From Caballeronia jiangsuensis (GTDB lineage Bacteria > Pseudomonadota > Gammaproteobacteria > Burkholderiales > Burkholderiaceae), in NCBI GenBank assembly GCA_000648925.1, contig JFHF01000005.1, forward strand, positions 62,001 through 126,000: DNA of 64,000 nt, written 5' to 3'. Shown one piece after another: positions 19,339 through 29,200 of the stretch (positions are counted from its first letter, which is position 1; every line of letters begins with the position of its first letter). A program made the translations under genes and the position numbers. The notes beneath the pieces were generated by a model. It did not search any database. It was not told the origin of the DNA and saw nothing but the letters and a program-made list of their open reading frames with translations.

Positions 19339-20268
19339 TCACATCGACGCCGTGCTGCTCATTGCAAAGTCGTGAAGCGCGGCCACACGATGCGCCGCCT
19401 CCCGCCCGCCCTGTTCAGAGTCGCCAACCGGAATTCGCGCGTCTGGCTGGCCGTTCGCCGCGCGCATGTACGGCGCGGGACGCATCGGCCAATGGAGGAG
19501 CTCCGCCGCGATCGCGCGGTAGTCGCGTGCCGCGGCCGTGGCCGGGAACGCTTCGACTGCGCAGCGTGAGAGTTCCTTTGCCCGAGCGACGCGCGCATCC
19601 TCGGACACATACCCTGCCTGCACGAGCGACACGGCCAGATACCGGCTCGCGACGCCCGACAGGTTGTCGAACGCGACCGCCGCGTCAGCCGGGTTCTGCA
19701 CGTGATTGATAAGCACGCGGAACTGGCCGATCGCATGGGCGTAGTGCAGGCGCTTCATGCACGCATACGCCTCGGTGATCGCCGACGCGGCTACCCGCGT
19801 CACGATAAGAAAGTCATGCGCCTGAGCCGCGAGCGTCGACAGCGCGCCGTGACGGTCCAGTTGCGCATCGATCAAAACGATGTCGGCCGGACCATCGAGC
19901 AATGCGCGGCACTGCGCGGCGTCGTGGCTGATGCGCTCGTCGCGCGGTGCGGCGATCTGCGAGAAGCCGAACGGCGTGCGCTCGACGACATCGGCGAGCG
20001 CGCGGCGGCCGGACATCACCGCGGCGAGCGCGCCTGCATCGGACAAACCCAGCATGCGGCTCACCGATCCCGCGTCCTGATGCTCGTCGATCACGAGCAC
20101 ATCCTTGCCGTGCACGGACAGCGCCGCGCCGAGATTCACCACCGCCGACGTGCACCCGATGCCCGCCGGCCCGCCCGCAACCGCCACCACGCGCGAACCG
20201 GCACGCGTGAGCAGCCGTCGCAGACCTTCCGCCTGGTCGAGCACGAACTTATCCAAAGTGCACCCCAT
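19339..20268 (-). CDS. flhG: FlhG/FleN-type MinD-family protein with degenerate P-loop
   Basis: FlhG proteins are MinD-like ATPases that work with FlhF to set flagellar number and place. This 309-residue homologue has the MinD-type core: a P-loop at 32-41, VLVIDEHQDAGSVSRMLGL (Walker A' region), and DIVLIDAQLDRHG. The P-loop reads GGPAGIGCTS, where a canonical FlhG has GGKGGVGKTN: both the deviant-Walker lysine and the core lysine are replaced (by P and C). ATP binding may be weak or altered. The first codons overlap the last 20 bp of flhF, so the two are translationally coupled, and fliA follows within 20 bp. Identification rests on context plus fold. Confidence 0.85.
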   Translation of the reverse strand: MGCTLDKFVLDQAEGLRRLLTRAGSRVVAVAGGPAGIGCTSAVVNLGAALSVHGKDVLVIDEHQDAGSVSRMLGLSDAGALAAVMSGRRALADVVERTPFGFSQIAAPRDERISHDAAQCRALLDGPADIVLIDAQLDRHGALSTLAAQAHDFLIVTRVAASAITEAYACMKRLHYAHAIGQFRVLINHVQNPADAAVAFDNLSGVASRYLAVSLVQAGYVSEDARVARAKELSRCAVEAFPATAAARDYRAIAAELLHWPMRPAPYMRAANGQPDARIPVGDSEQGGREAAHRVAALHDFAMSSTASM

Positions 20269-22060
20269 GCAGTTCGGTCGTGGCGCGCGCGGAGAGCGCG
20301 GAGAGCAGCGCCGGCACTTCTTCGTCCTGCGGCACGAACGGTGAGCCGTCGCGGGGAATGCAGAATGCGCTCTTGATGAGAAAACGCTTGGTCGCGACGT
20401 ACAGGTTCTCCGGCACCTTCTGGCCGGTCGACACGTAATGCACCGGCAGCTTGTAGCGGATGACCGTATCGAGCACGCCGCCGAGATTCGTCGCTTCGTC
20501 GAGCTTGGTCAGGATGCAGCCCGCGAGCGGCGGCTGATCCGCGGCGCTCTTGTATGCCTGCACGACTTCGTTGAGCGTGTCGCCGTGGCTCGTCGCGTTG
20601 AGCAGCAGGATGCGCTGCACCGGATGGCCCGCGCCGCACAGCATCGCGATCTGGTCGGAGACCATGCGGTCGCGCTGGCTCATGCCGATCGTGTCGATCA
20701 GCACGATGTGTTTGTTGCGCAGCTCGGAAAGCGCGAGCTGCAGGTCGGCGGCGTCCTTCACCGCGTGAACCGACACGCCGAGAATCTTGCCGAAGATGCG
20801 CAGTTGCTCGTGCGCGCCGATCCGGTAGCTGTCGGTCGTGAGCAGCGCGACCTTGCTCGCGCCGAAGCGCATCACGCAGCGCGCCGCGAGCTTCGCGGTG
20901 GTCGTCGTCTTGCCGACGCCCGTCGGGCCCATCAGCGCGAACACGCCGCCGCGTTCCATCAGCGCATCTTCGCTATCCATCACCGGGATGTTCGATTCGA
21001 GCACTTCCTGCACCCATTCGAGCGCGCCTTCCACGCTTTCCATCTCCGGCATGTTGTCCACAATCATGCGGACGAGTTGCGCGGAGAAACCGGCGGCGAA
21101 CAGACGCTTGGTCAGCGCGCCGCCCGTCGGGTTGCGGCGCTGGCGCTCGCCCCAGAGCAGACCGGAAAAGTGCTCTTCCATCATCGAGCGCATCGACGAA
21201 AGCTCGTTCATCACCGTTTCGTTGACGACCTGCTCCATGCGCGCGCGGATCGCTTCGGTCACGACCGCCGCCGCGTTCGCCGGCAGACCTTCGAAAGCGC
21301 CTTCCTGCGCAGCCGGCGCGGTGCTCGCCGCCGGTGCTTCGGCGTGCGGCGCGCTCGCGTTGATCTTCTGCGCGGCGCGGCGTGCGGCGACCTGCGCGGC
21401 TTCGCGTGCCCAGTCGGGCGTTTCGACCGTCGATTGAACGCGCGCCCGAGCGATGGCTTCTGCGCGGTTCGCCTGCGCCTGCGCTTGCTGGCGGATCGCG
21501 TACTTGCCTGCTTCCGGCGTTCTGTCGGCGCGGGTCTCTTGCGCAGCGACCGGAACCGGCACACCCATTCCGCGAGCGATCGCGGCGGACGCCGTCAGCG
21601 GTCGGTTCGACGGCATCGTCGCCTGCTGCGCGATGCGCTTCGCGTGCTCGATCAGCCACGGGTTCGAATCGGCCATCGTGCGCGGCGCTTCTTCGTCGGA
21701 AGCGGCTTCGTGTTCGTGCGCGAAATCGTCTTCATCGTCGGCGTCGGTGTTCGCGCCGAAGACCGACGAAAACACGTCGCCGCTCGTGTAGGGATTCGCG
21801 GCGGATTGCTTCGGCGGCAGCGCGGCGGCCGCGGCGGCCAGTGCGGCGCGCGACGAGCCCGCCGAGCCCGCCGAGCGCACGGCCTGTTCCTTCGCGGCCG
21901 GCGAGATCGACGCGATATCGCTGTCCGCGACACCGACGATCTCCACGGAACCATCATCCAGCGTGCGATTGGACAGCACCACGGCATCGGGGCCGAGCGC
22001 TTCACGAACCTGGCGCAATGCGTCGCGGCTGTTCGCGCCGATGAATTTACGAATGTTCAA
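20249..22060 (-). CDS. flhF: FlhF, SRP-family GTPase for flagellar placement
   Basis: FlhF is the third SRP-type GTPase (with Ffh and FtsY) and recruits early flagellar components to the pole. The 603-residue protein begins MNIRKFIGANSRDALRQVREALGPDAVVLSNR, typical of the family. A long low-complexity basic/Ala-rich B domain (about 70-290) follows, then the NG domain with P-loop GPTGVGKTTTTAKLAARC, LLTTDSYRIGAHEQL, DTIGMSQRD and LTKLDEATNLGG. It is longer than many homologues because of the B domain. It heads the flhF-flhG-fliA operon. In related genomes it normally follows flhA directly, whereas here it is about 20 kb away and inverted. Confidence 0.96.
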   Translation of the reverse strand: MNIRKFIGANSRDALRQVREALGPDAVVLSNRTLDDGSVEIVGVADSDIASISPAAKEQAVRSAGSAGSSRAALAAAAAALPPKQSAANPYTSGDVFSSVFGANTDADDEDDFAHEHEAASDEEAPRTMADSNPWLIEHAKRIAQQATMPSNRPLTASAAIARGMGVPVPVAAQETRADRTPEAGKYAIRQQAQAQANRAEAIARARVQSTVETPDWAREAAQVAARRAAQKINASAPHAEAPAASTAPAAQEGAFEGLPANAAAVVTEAIRARMEQVVNETVMNELSSMRSMMEEHFSGLLWGERQRRNPTGGALTKRLFAAGFSAQLVRMIVDNMPEMESVEGALEWVQEVLESNIPVMDSEDALMERGGVFALMGPTGVGKTTTTAKLAARCVMRFGASKVALLTTDSYRIGAHEQLRIFGKILGVSVHAVKDAADLQLALSELRNKHIVLIDTIGMSQRDRMVSDQIAMLCGAGHPVQRILLLNATSHGDTLNEVVQAYKSAADQPPLAGCILTKLDEATNLGGVLDTVIRYKLPVHYVSTGQKVPENLYVATKRFLIKSAFCIPRDGSPFVPQDEEVPALLSALSARATTELHGVHFG

Positions 22061-22371
22061 ACTTGCCCCCGATGAGGTGAGACTGCGATCTTTGCGAGGC
22101 GGACCCGCTTGGCTCGTTGCCGTGTCCGCTTTTCAGTGAAGCCATTATTGCGAACTCCACCCTTTCTCCATCGCTGGATAAGGGGCGAGAAAAAGGGGTA
22201 TTTCGGCTGATGGAAATGCCGCGGACGGCGCGAACAGGCCGCGCGCGCCGGGAAAAAATTCCGCTTTGCTTCTGGCCGCGCGCTCGCCCGACGGCGTAAG
22301 CTTTAGGGCAATTCGCTCACTGTCCGGCCCGCATCCGCGACGATCCGGACACTCACAGGAGAGTTCTTCGC
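22061..22371. other. divergent promoter region of flhF and the ThDP enzyme gene
   Basis: About 310 bp between divergent start codons. It must hold the promoters of flhF (leftward) and the ThDP enzyme (rightward). I could not recognise a convincing sigma-54 or sigma-28 promoter by eye. It is also the right-hand border of the rearranged flagellar segment discussed in the findings; no inverted repeat shared with the 1652-1694 border was seen. Confidence 0.45.
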
Positions 22372-24078
22372 ATGGCGTCCGCTGTCCCCTCCGCGCAATC
22401 CGCTGCTCCCGACAATCAAACTACCGGCGCGCGTCTTCTCGTCGACGCGCTCGTGCATCACGGCGTCGAGCGCGTGTTTTGCGTGCCCGGCGAGAGCTTT
22501 CTCGCCGTGCTCGATTCCCTGCACGACGAAACCTCGCAGATTCAGACGATCGTCTGCCGCCACGAGGCGGGCGCGGCGAACATGGCCGAAGCGGTCGGCA
22601 AGCTGACGGGCAAACCGGGCGTCGCGATCGTCACGCGCGGGCCGGGCGCGACGCACGCGTCGATCGGCGTGCACACCGCGTTTCAGGATTCGACGCCGAT
22701 GATCCTGCTCATCGGCCAATGCGCGCGGGATCACATGGACCGCGAGGCGTTTCAGGAAATCGACTATCGGCGCATGTTCGGGCAGATGGCGAAATGGGTC
22801 GCGCAGATCGACGATCCGCGCCGCGTGCCGGAATACATGAGCCACGCGTTTCACACGGCGACCTCGGGACGTCCGGGCCCGGTCGTGCTCGCGCTGCCCG
22901 AAGACATGCTGACCGAAGCCGTCGCCGCAGCGCCGCCCGCGCCGCGTTATCAGCGCGTGGCGGCATCGCCGTCGGCGGCGCAGATCGACCGGTTGCGCGA
23001 ACTGCTCGCCAACGCGAAGAAGCCGTTCGTGATCGCGGGCGGCAGCGGCTGGACGCTCGAGGCGACGCAGGATTTCGCGCGCTTCGTCGAGCAATGGCGC
23101 TTGCCGGTGGGCTGCGCATTCCGCTATCAGGACACGCTGTCGAACGAGCATCCGAACTATGCGGGCGATGTCGGGCTCGGCATCAATCCGGCGCTCGCCG
23201 CGCGCGTGCGCGATGCCGACGTGCTCTTCGTGCTCGGCCCGCGCATGGGCGAATCGACGACGGGCGGCTACACGCTGCTCGACATCCCGAAGACGAAGCA
23301 GACGCTCATCCACGTGCATCAGGGCGCGGAGGAACTCGGGCGCGTGTACAGCGCCGATCTGCCGATCGTCTCGGGCATGCCGGAAATCGCGTCGATGCTC
23401 GCGGCCCTGACGCCGCCCGCGAATATCGCGTGGCATGGCGAGGCCGAAGCCGCGCACGCCGCGTATCTCGAATGGCGCACGCCGCGTCCGATGCTCGGCG
23501 ATGTCCAGCTCGGCGACATCATGCGCCAGCTCGCGGAAACGATTCCCGCCGATTCGATCCTCACGAACGGCGCGGGCAATTACGCGACCTGGCTGCATCG
23601 GCACTATTCGTATCGGCATTTCCGATCGCAGTGCGCGCCGACGAGCGGAGCGATGGGTTACGGCGTGCCCGCCGCGATCGCCGCGAAGTCGCTTTATCCG
23701 GACCGCACGGTGATCGCGTTCGCGGGCGACGGCTGCTTCATGATGTCGAGTCAGGAACTCGCCACGGCGATGCAATATGAATTGCCGGTGATTTTCATCG
23801 TCGTGAACAACGCGCAGTACGGAACGATCCGCATGCACCAGGAGCGGCATTACCCGAATCGCGTGCATGGAACGGGGCTGACGAATCCGGATTTCGTCGC
23901 GTTTGCGCGCGCGTTCGGCGCGCACGGCGAACTCGTCGAAACGACGGATCAGTTCATGCCTGCATTCGAACGCGCCCGAAAATCCGGCCTGCCCGCGTTG
24001 ATCGAGATCCGCATTCCGCAGGATCAGAGCACGCCGGGCGCGACACTCGAACAAATTCGCCGGCAAGGCACGCGCTAA
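22372..24078 (+). CDS. thiamine diphosphate-dependent enzyme, acetolactate-synthase-like
   Basis: A 568-residue three-domain ThDP enzyme. The N-terminal PYR domain contains the catalytic glutamate in CRHEAGAANMAEA (about residues 63-75). The middle domain is FAD/nucleotide-fold-like, and the C-terminal PP domain has the GDG...NN signature in FAGDGCFMMSSQELATA through VVNNAQYGT. It resembles acetolactate synthase large subunits, but no small regulatory subunit or ilvC follows, so it is probably a stand-alone catabolic homologue, and a role in branched-chain amino acid synthesis should not be assumed. AGGAGA precedes ATG 22372. The substrate cannot be named from sequence. Confidence 0.85.
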   Translation: MASAVPSAQSAAPDNQTTGARLLVDALVHHGVERVFCVPGESFLAVLDSLHDETSQIQTIVCRHEAGAANMAEAVGKLTGKPGVAIVTRGPGATHASIGVHTAFQDSTPMILLIGQCARDHMDREAFQEIDYRRMFGQMAKWVAQIDDPRRVPEYMSHAFHTATSGRPGPVVLALPEDMLTEAVAAAPPAPRYQRVAASPSAAQIDRLRELLANAKKPFVIAGGSGWTLEATQDFARFVEQWRLPVGCAFRYQDTLSNEHPNYAGDVGLGINPALAARVRDADVLFVLGPRMGESTTGGYTLLDIPKTKQTLIHVHQGAEELGRVYSADLPIVSGMPEIASMLAALTPPANIAWHGEAEAAHAAYLEWRTPRPMLGDVQLGDIMRQLAETIPADSILTNGAGNYATWLHRHYSYRHFRSQCAPTSGAMGYGVPAAIAAKSLYPDRTVIAFAGDGCFMMSSQELATAMQYELPVIFIVVNNAQYGTIRMHQERHYPNRVHGTGLTNPDFVAFARAFGAHGELVETTDQFMPAFERARKSGLPALIEIRIPQDQSTPGATLEQIRRQGTR

Positions 24079-24156
24079 GGGACAAACTTTCAATCTTCTT
24101 GCAGACCGCTCCCGGTGGCAGTAGAGTAGCCAGTTCAAAAACACAGGGAGTTAGCG

Positions 24157-24420
24157 ATGCTTAAGATTCTGGCGTTGTCATTGGCGTTGGGCTTTTCGGG
24201 CGCGGCTTTCGCGAAGGCAGACTGCACCGCGCATCCGAAGAGCGAATGGATGAAGGAATCGGATGCCAAGGCTCAACTCGAGTCGCAAGGCTACAAGATT
24301 CGCAAGTTCAAGGTCGATGGCAACTGCTATGAGATCTACGGCCACGACAAGAACGGCAAGAAAGTCGAGATCTATTACGACACGAAGACGCTGGCTGTCG
24401 TGAAGTCGGAAGTCGAGTAA
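24157..24420 (+). CDS. small periplasmic PepSY-domain protein
   Basis: An 87-residue protein with a clear signal peptide (MLKILALSLALGFSGAAFA, cleaved after about residue 19). The mature 68 residues form one PepSY-like unit: an alpha helix (KESDAKAQLESQGYKIRKFK) followed by beta strands that end YYDTKTLAVVKSEVE. Two cysteines (near 23 and 53 of the precursor) could form a disulfide. GGGAG precedes the ATG. The cytochrome b561 gene starts 2 bp downstream, so the two are one operon; PepSY plus cytochrome b pairs occur in many Proteobacteria, probably as an electron-transfer module. The exact role is not known. Confidence 0.85.
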   Translation: MLKILALSLALGFSGAAFAKADCTAHPKSEWMKESDAKAQLESQGYKIRKFKVDGNCYEIYGHDKNGKKVEIYYDTKTLAVVKSEVE

Positions 24421-24422
24421 GC

Positions 24423-24962
24423 GTGACGGACTTTGCCCGCGTGAAGGTCTGGGACGCGTGGGTGCGGCTCACGCACTGGGCTGTGGCGGGCATCGTCTTG
24501 TGGAATCTGTTCGGGCCGACGGATTCCACGCATCGTTTGCTTGGATATGTGGCGGCCGGGCTTGTTGCCGCGCGTATCGTTTGGGGTTTCATCGGATCGC
24601 GTCATGCGCGATTTTCAGCGTGGTGGCCGACGCGTTCCCATCTCTCCGGCTATCTGAAATCGATTGCGAACGGCAAGCCGATGCATCACGTTTCGCATAA
24701 TCCGCTCGGCGGATTGATGGCGCTGTTTCTCTGGTTCCTGATTCTCGCGCTCGCGGTGTCCGGCTGGATCATGAGACTCGACGCGTTCTGGGGCGAGGAC
24801 TGGCCGCAAGAGGTTCATACGTGGCTGTCGGTCGCGGTCGAGGTCTGCGTGTGCGTGCATGTCGCGGCGGCGGTGCTGATGAGCGTGTGGACGCGGGAGA
24901 ATCTCATCGGGGCGATGGTGACGGGCCACAAACGCGACGCCGAAAACAAAAAAGCCTCGTGA
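24423..24962 (+). CDS. cytochrome b561-type membrane protein
   Basis: A 179-residue inner-membrane di-heme b cytochrome with four transmembrane helices (about 13-33, 38-57, 95-117 and 135-157). Candidate heme histidines include RLTHWAV (His18), HHVSH and VHVAAA (about His149). It starts with GTG 24423, two bases after the stop of the PepSY gene. These small b561 proteins pass electrons between the quinone pool and periplasmic acceptors; the partner here is probably the PepSY protein or an unseen cytochrome c. The stop codon is inside the terminator stem. Confidence 0.88.
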   Translation: MTDFARVKVWDAWVRLTHWAVAGIVLWNLFGPTDSTHRLLGYVAAGLVAARIVWGFIGSRHARFSAWWPTRSHLSGYLKSIANGKPMHHVSHNPLGGLMALFLWFLILALAVSGWIMRLDAFWGEDWPQEVHTWLSVAVEVCVCVHVAAAVLMSVWTRENLIGAMVTGHKRDAENKKAS

Positions 24963-24985
24963 CCTGAATCACGAGGCTTTCTTTT
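24949..24985. terminator. bidirectional terminator between cytochrome b561 and the ABC binding-protein gene
   Basis: A 12-bp stem AAAGCCTCGTGA/TCACGAGGCTTT (24951-24962 with 24969-24980) is flanked by A and T runs. It overlaps the last codons of the b561 gene and also serves the leftward binding-protein gene that ends at 25002. Confidence 0.9.
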
Positions 24986-25001
24986 AGCTCAACCCGCAGC
25001 C

Positions 25002-26150
25002 TTACTTCCCGCCCACGCTCTGCAACGTCGTCCACTTGCCGCCGACAACCTTGTACAGCGTGATGCCGCCGTTCTTCAGATCGCCCTTCGAGTCATACGA
25101 CAGGTGCTTCGCCGTCACGCCCTGCATGTCGGTCTTCGCGAGGAACGGCAGGTACTTCGCCGGGTCCGTCGAGTTGGCCGCCTTCATCGCGTTGAACATC
25201 GCCATCGCGCCGTCGTAGGCGTACGGCGAGTAGGTCTGCACGTCTTCGTTGAAGCGCTTCTTGTACTTCGCCGAATAGTCCGCGCCGCCCGGCATTTCGT
25301 CCATCGGCAGGCCGGCGAGCGATGCCACCGTACCGTCCGAGGCGTCGCCCGCGATCTTCAGGAACGTGTCCGTCTTCACCATTTCGCCCGCCATCAGCGG
25401 CGCGCGGAAGCCGAGCGTCTTCATCTGCTTGACCATCGGGCCGGCTTGCGAATCAGCTCCGCCGTAGTACACGAGGTCCGGGTTCGTCGACTTGATCTTG
25501 GTCAGAATCGCCTTGAAGTCGACAGCCTTGTCGTTCGTGAATTCACGGTCGACGATCGTGCCGCCCGCCGCCTTCGCCGCCTTCTCGAACTGGTCGGCGA
25601 GACCCTGGCCGTAGGCCGTGCGGTCATCGACGATCGCGATCTTCTTGACCTTCAGGTTCTTCACCGCGAACTCGCCCGCGACCGAGCCTTGCTGCGTGTC
25701 GGAGGTCATCATGCGGAAGGCCGTCTTGAAGCCTTGCGTCGTGTATTCGGGCGCCGTCGCCATCGCGATTTCGGGGATGCCCGCGTTCGCGTAGATGCGC
25801 GATGCCGGGATCGTCGTGCCCGAATTGAAGTGGCCGAGCATGCCCTTGATGCCGTCATCGACGAGGCGCTGCGCGACGGTCGTGCCCGTGCGCGGGTCGG
25901 CCTGGTCGTCGGCCGAGTTCAGCACGATGCGAACCGGCTTGCCGCCGATCGTCGGCTTCGTGGCGTTGAAATCTTCGACAGCGAGCGTGATGCCGTTCTG
26001 CATGTCCTTGCCGTAGTGCGCCTGCGCACCGGTCAGCGGTCCGGCGTAACCGACCTTCACGTCCTCGGCTTGCTGTGCGAATGCGGTCCCCGCGAGCGAC
26101 AGGCCGGCGAGCGTCATGGCTGCTGCCAGCTTGGTCATCGTGTGCTTCAT
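25002..26150 (-). CDS. branched-chain amino acid ABC transporter substrate-binding protein (LivK/LivJ-like)
   Basis: A 382-residue periplasmic binding protein with signal peptide MKHTMTKLAAAMTLAGLSLAGTAFA (cleaved near residue 25). The mature protein begins with VKVGYAGPLTGAQAHYGKDM, the standard start of leucine/isoleucine/valine-type receptors, and contains GHFNSGTTIPASRIY and VYYGGADSQAGPMVKQM. It is a lone gene: no permease or ATPase is adjacent, so it must use components encoded elsewhere. CAGGAGA precedes the ATG. A shared terminator lies downstream. Preferred ligand is not known from sequence. Confidence 0.93.
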   Translation of the reverse strand: MKHTMTKLAAAMTLAGLSLAGTAFAQQAEDVKVGYAGPLTGAQAHYGKDMQNGITLAVEDFNATKPTIGGKPVRIVLNSADDQADPRTGTTVAQRLVDDGIKGMLGHFNSGTTIPASRIYANAGIPEIAMATAPEYTTQGFKTAFRMMTSDTQQGSVAGEFAVKNLKVKKIAIVDDRTAYGQGLADQFEKAAKAAGGTIVDREFTNDKAVDFKAILTKIKSTNPDLVYYGGADSQAGPMVKQMKTLGFRAPLMAGEMVKTDTFLKIAGDASDGTVASLAGLPMDEMPGGADYSAKYKKRFNEDVQTYSPYAYDGAMAMFNAMKAANSTDPAKYLPFLAKTDMQGVTAKHLSYDSKGDLKNGGITLYKVVGGKWTTLQSVGGK

Positions 26151-26250
26151 AGCTTCTCCTGGTTCCAGTGTGGATGGCAGCTTGTGCCGGGATCGCCGTG
26201 CCTGCTGCCGCTTGTTTGAATTCGTTTGAATCGAGCGCTCGAGGGGTGTC

Positions 26251-29200
26251 TCAACCGATCGTCATCAAATTCGCATTGCCGCCCGCCGCCGCCGTGTTCA
26301 CGCTCACCGAGCGTTCCGTCAGCAGACGTTCGAGCGCGTAGTCTTCGCCATCGTGGCCAGCGTCGGCGAACGCTCCCGCAGCCACGCCCTGCACCGATAC
26401 GATCGGTCCCGTGCGCTTCGCGACTTCCTTCACGAGCGACAGCAGTTCATCGCTGTCGCCTTCGAACAGCACGGCGTCGAAGTCCTCCGCCGCCTTACGC
26501 ACCTGGACATACGGCTTCAGCGATGCCGGCAGCGACGCCGCCAGTTGCTCGCCCGCCGATCCGCTGAACAACGCGCGGTTGCCCGTCGCGAGCGCGGCGG
26601 CCAGTTGCGCGCGCGCGCCGCTCGATGTCGCCGCCACGCACAGCACCGTGCCGCGCGCGCCGAGCGTGTACGTGTTGCGCTCGCCCGTCGGGCCATTCAG
26701 AACCGCCGTCGCGCCCGCCATCACGTGTTGCAGATAGCCATCGCAGCGCGCGGCCGTCTGCGGATCGCGTTCGCCGATCGCCCAGTCGCGCAACGCGGTG
26801 AGCGCCGCCGCGGGCGTGTCCTTCGACGCGGTCTGATCGACGACGAGCGTGCTCGCGAGCGACTTCGGCAAACCGGTCGGGCGTTTCGCCAGGAGACGCT
26901 GCAAGTACAGTGCGCCGCCCGCCTTCGGACCCGTGCCCGACAAACCTTCGCCGCCGAACGGCTGCACGCCGACCACTGCGCCGATCACGTTACGGTTCAC
27001 GTAGATGTTGCCCACATGCGCCCGCGCGATCACATGCGCGATGGTTTCGTCGATACGCGTATGGATGCCGAGCGTAAGGCCATAACCCGTCGAGCGAATT
27101 TGGTCGAGGAGTTTATCAAGGTTCGAACGGCGGTAACGCACCACATGCAGCACCGGGCCGAACACTTCGCGCTTCAACTCGTCGATGCTGTCGAGCTCGA
27201 TGAGCGTCGGCGGCACGAACGTGCCTTGCGCACACGCGTCCGGCAGCGGCAGTTGCGTGACGTTGCGGCCCTTGTCGCGCATCCCGGCGATATGCGCGTC
27301 GATGCCGCGCTTCGCGTCCGCATCGATCACCGGGCCGACATCCGCCGAGAGACGATCCGGATTGCCGACCGCGAGCTGCTTCATCGCGCCCGTCAGCATT
27401 TCGAGCGTGCGATCGGCGACATCGTCTTGCAGGCACAGCACGCGCAGCGCCGAGCAGCGCTGGCCGGCCGAGTCGAACGACGATTGCAGCACGTCCGCGA
27501 CCACCTGCTCCGCGAGCGCCGACGAATCGACGATCATCGCGTTCTGGCCGCCGGTTTCCGCGATCAGCGGAATCGGACGGCCGTCCGGGTCGAGGCGCTC
27601 GGACAGCGTCTTGTTGATGAGGCGGGCGACTTCCGTCGAGCCGGTGAACATGACGGCGCGCGTGCGCGGATCGGCGACCAAAGCCGCGCCGACCGTTTCG
27701 CCATTGCCCGGCAGCAGCTGCACCGCGCCCGCGGGCACGCCCGACTCGCGCAGAATGCGCACGGCTTGCGCGGCGATCAGCGGCGTCTGCTCGGCGGGCT
27801 TCGCGAGCACCGGATTGCCGGCCGCGAGCGCGGCGGCGACCTGCCCCATGAAGATCGCGAGCGGGAAGTTCCACGGGCTGATACACACGACCGGACCGAG
27901 CGGACGATGCGTATCGTTCGAAAACTCGGCGCGAATCTGCGACGCGTAGTAACGCAGAAAATCGATGGCCTCGCGAATCTCCGCGATCGCGTTCGGCAAG
28001 GACTTGCCCGCTTCGCGCACGACGAGGCCCATCAGCGTGTGCATCTGCGCTTCGAGCAGATCGGCGGCGCGCGCGAGGCAATCGGCGCGATCTTCGACGG
28101 GCGTCGCCTGCCAGATCGGCGCGGCGGCCACGGCGTTCGCAATCGCTGCGCTCACCTGTTCCGGCGACGCTTCCACGACCGTGCCGACGATATCGCGCAG
28201 GTCCGACGGATTGCGCACGTCGCGCGCCGGCATGCCGTTCTCGATGATCGTGCCGCCTTCCAGCATCGGTTCGGCGCGCCACGGATGATGCGCGCTCGCC
28301 AGCAACGCCGACGACAGCGACGCCAGCCGATGCTCGTTCGAGAGATCGAGGCCCATCGAGTTGAAGCGCTCGTTGCCATACAACTGACGCGGCAGCGGAA
28401 TCTTCGCGTGCGGCGCGCCGAGCGGCGTGATCTCCTGCGCTTCGTCGATCGGATCGCGCACGAGCTCTTTCACCGGAATGGATTCATCGGCGATGCGGTT
28501 CACGAACGACGTGTTCGCGCCGTTTTCGAGCAGGCGGCGCACGAGATACGCGAGCAGCGTTTCGTGCGTGCCGACCGGCGCATACACGCGGCACGGTCGG
28601 TTCAGCTTGTCGCGGCCGGTCACTTCTTCGTAGAGCGGCTCGCCCATGCCGTGCAGGCACTGGAATTCGTACTGGCCGGGATAGTAGTTTTGTCCCGCGA
28701 GGTGATAGATCGCGGACAGCGTGAACGCGTTGTGCGTCGCGAATTGCGGATAGACCGCATCCGGCGCGCCGAGCAGCTTCTTCGCGCACGCGAGATACGA
28801 AATGTCCGTGTAGATCTTGCGCGTGTAGACCGGATAGCCTTCGAGGCCATCGACTTGCGCACGCTTGATTTCCGTATCCCAGTACGCGCCCTTCACGAGG
28901 CGAATCATCAAACGATGACGGCTGCGGCGCGCGAGATCGATCAGATAGTCGATCACGAACGGGCAGCGCTTCTGATAACCCTGCACCACGAAACCGATGC
29001 CGTTCCAGCCCGCCAGTTCCGGGTCGAAGCACAGCGCTTCGAGCAGGTCGAGCGAGATTTCGAGGCGATCGGCTTCCTCGGCGTCGATGTTCAAACCGAT
29101 GTCATAGCGCCGCGCCAGTTGCGCGAGCGAGCGCACGCGCGGCAGCAACTCGGTCATCGTGCGTTCCTGTTGCGAGCGCGAGTAACGCGGATGCAGCGCG

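Noticed and set aside
20249..20268. Overlap of flhF and flhG as a frameshift or fusion
   Set aside because: A 20-bp overlap in a different frame is normal translational coupling; both proteins are complete.
22372..24078. Naming the ThDP enzyme ilvB/ilvI
   Set aside because: No regulatory subunit or ilvC follows, and the sequence shows features of stand-alone homologues; the specific name is not supported.
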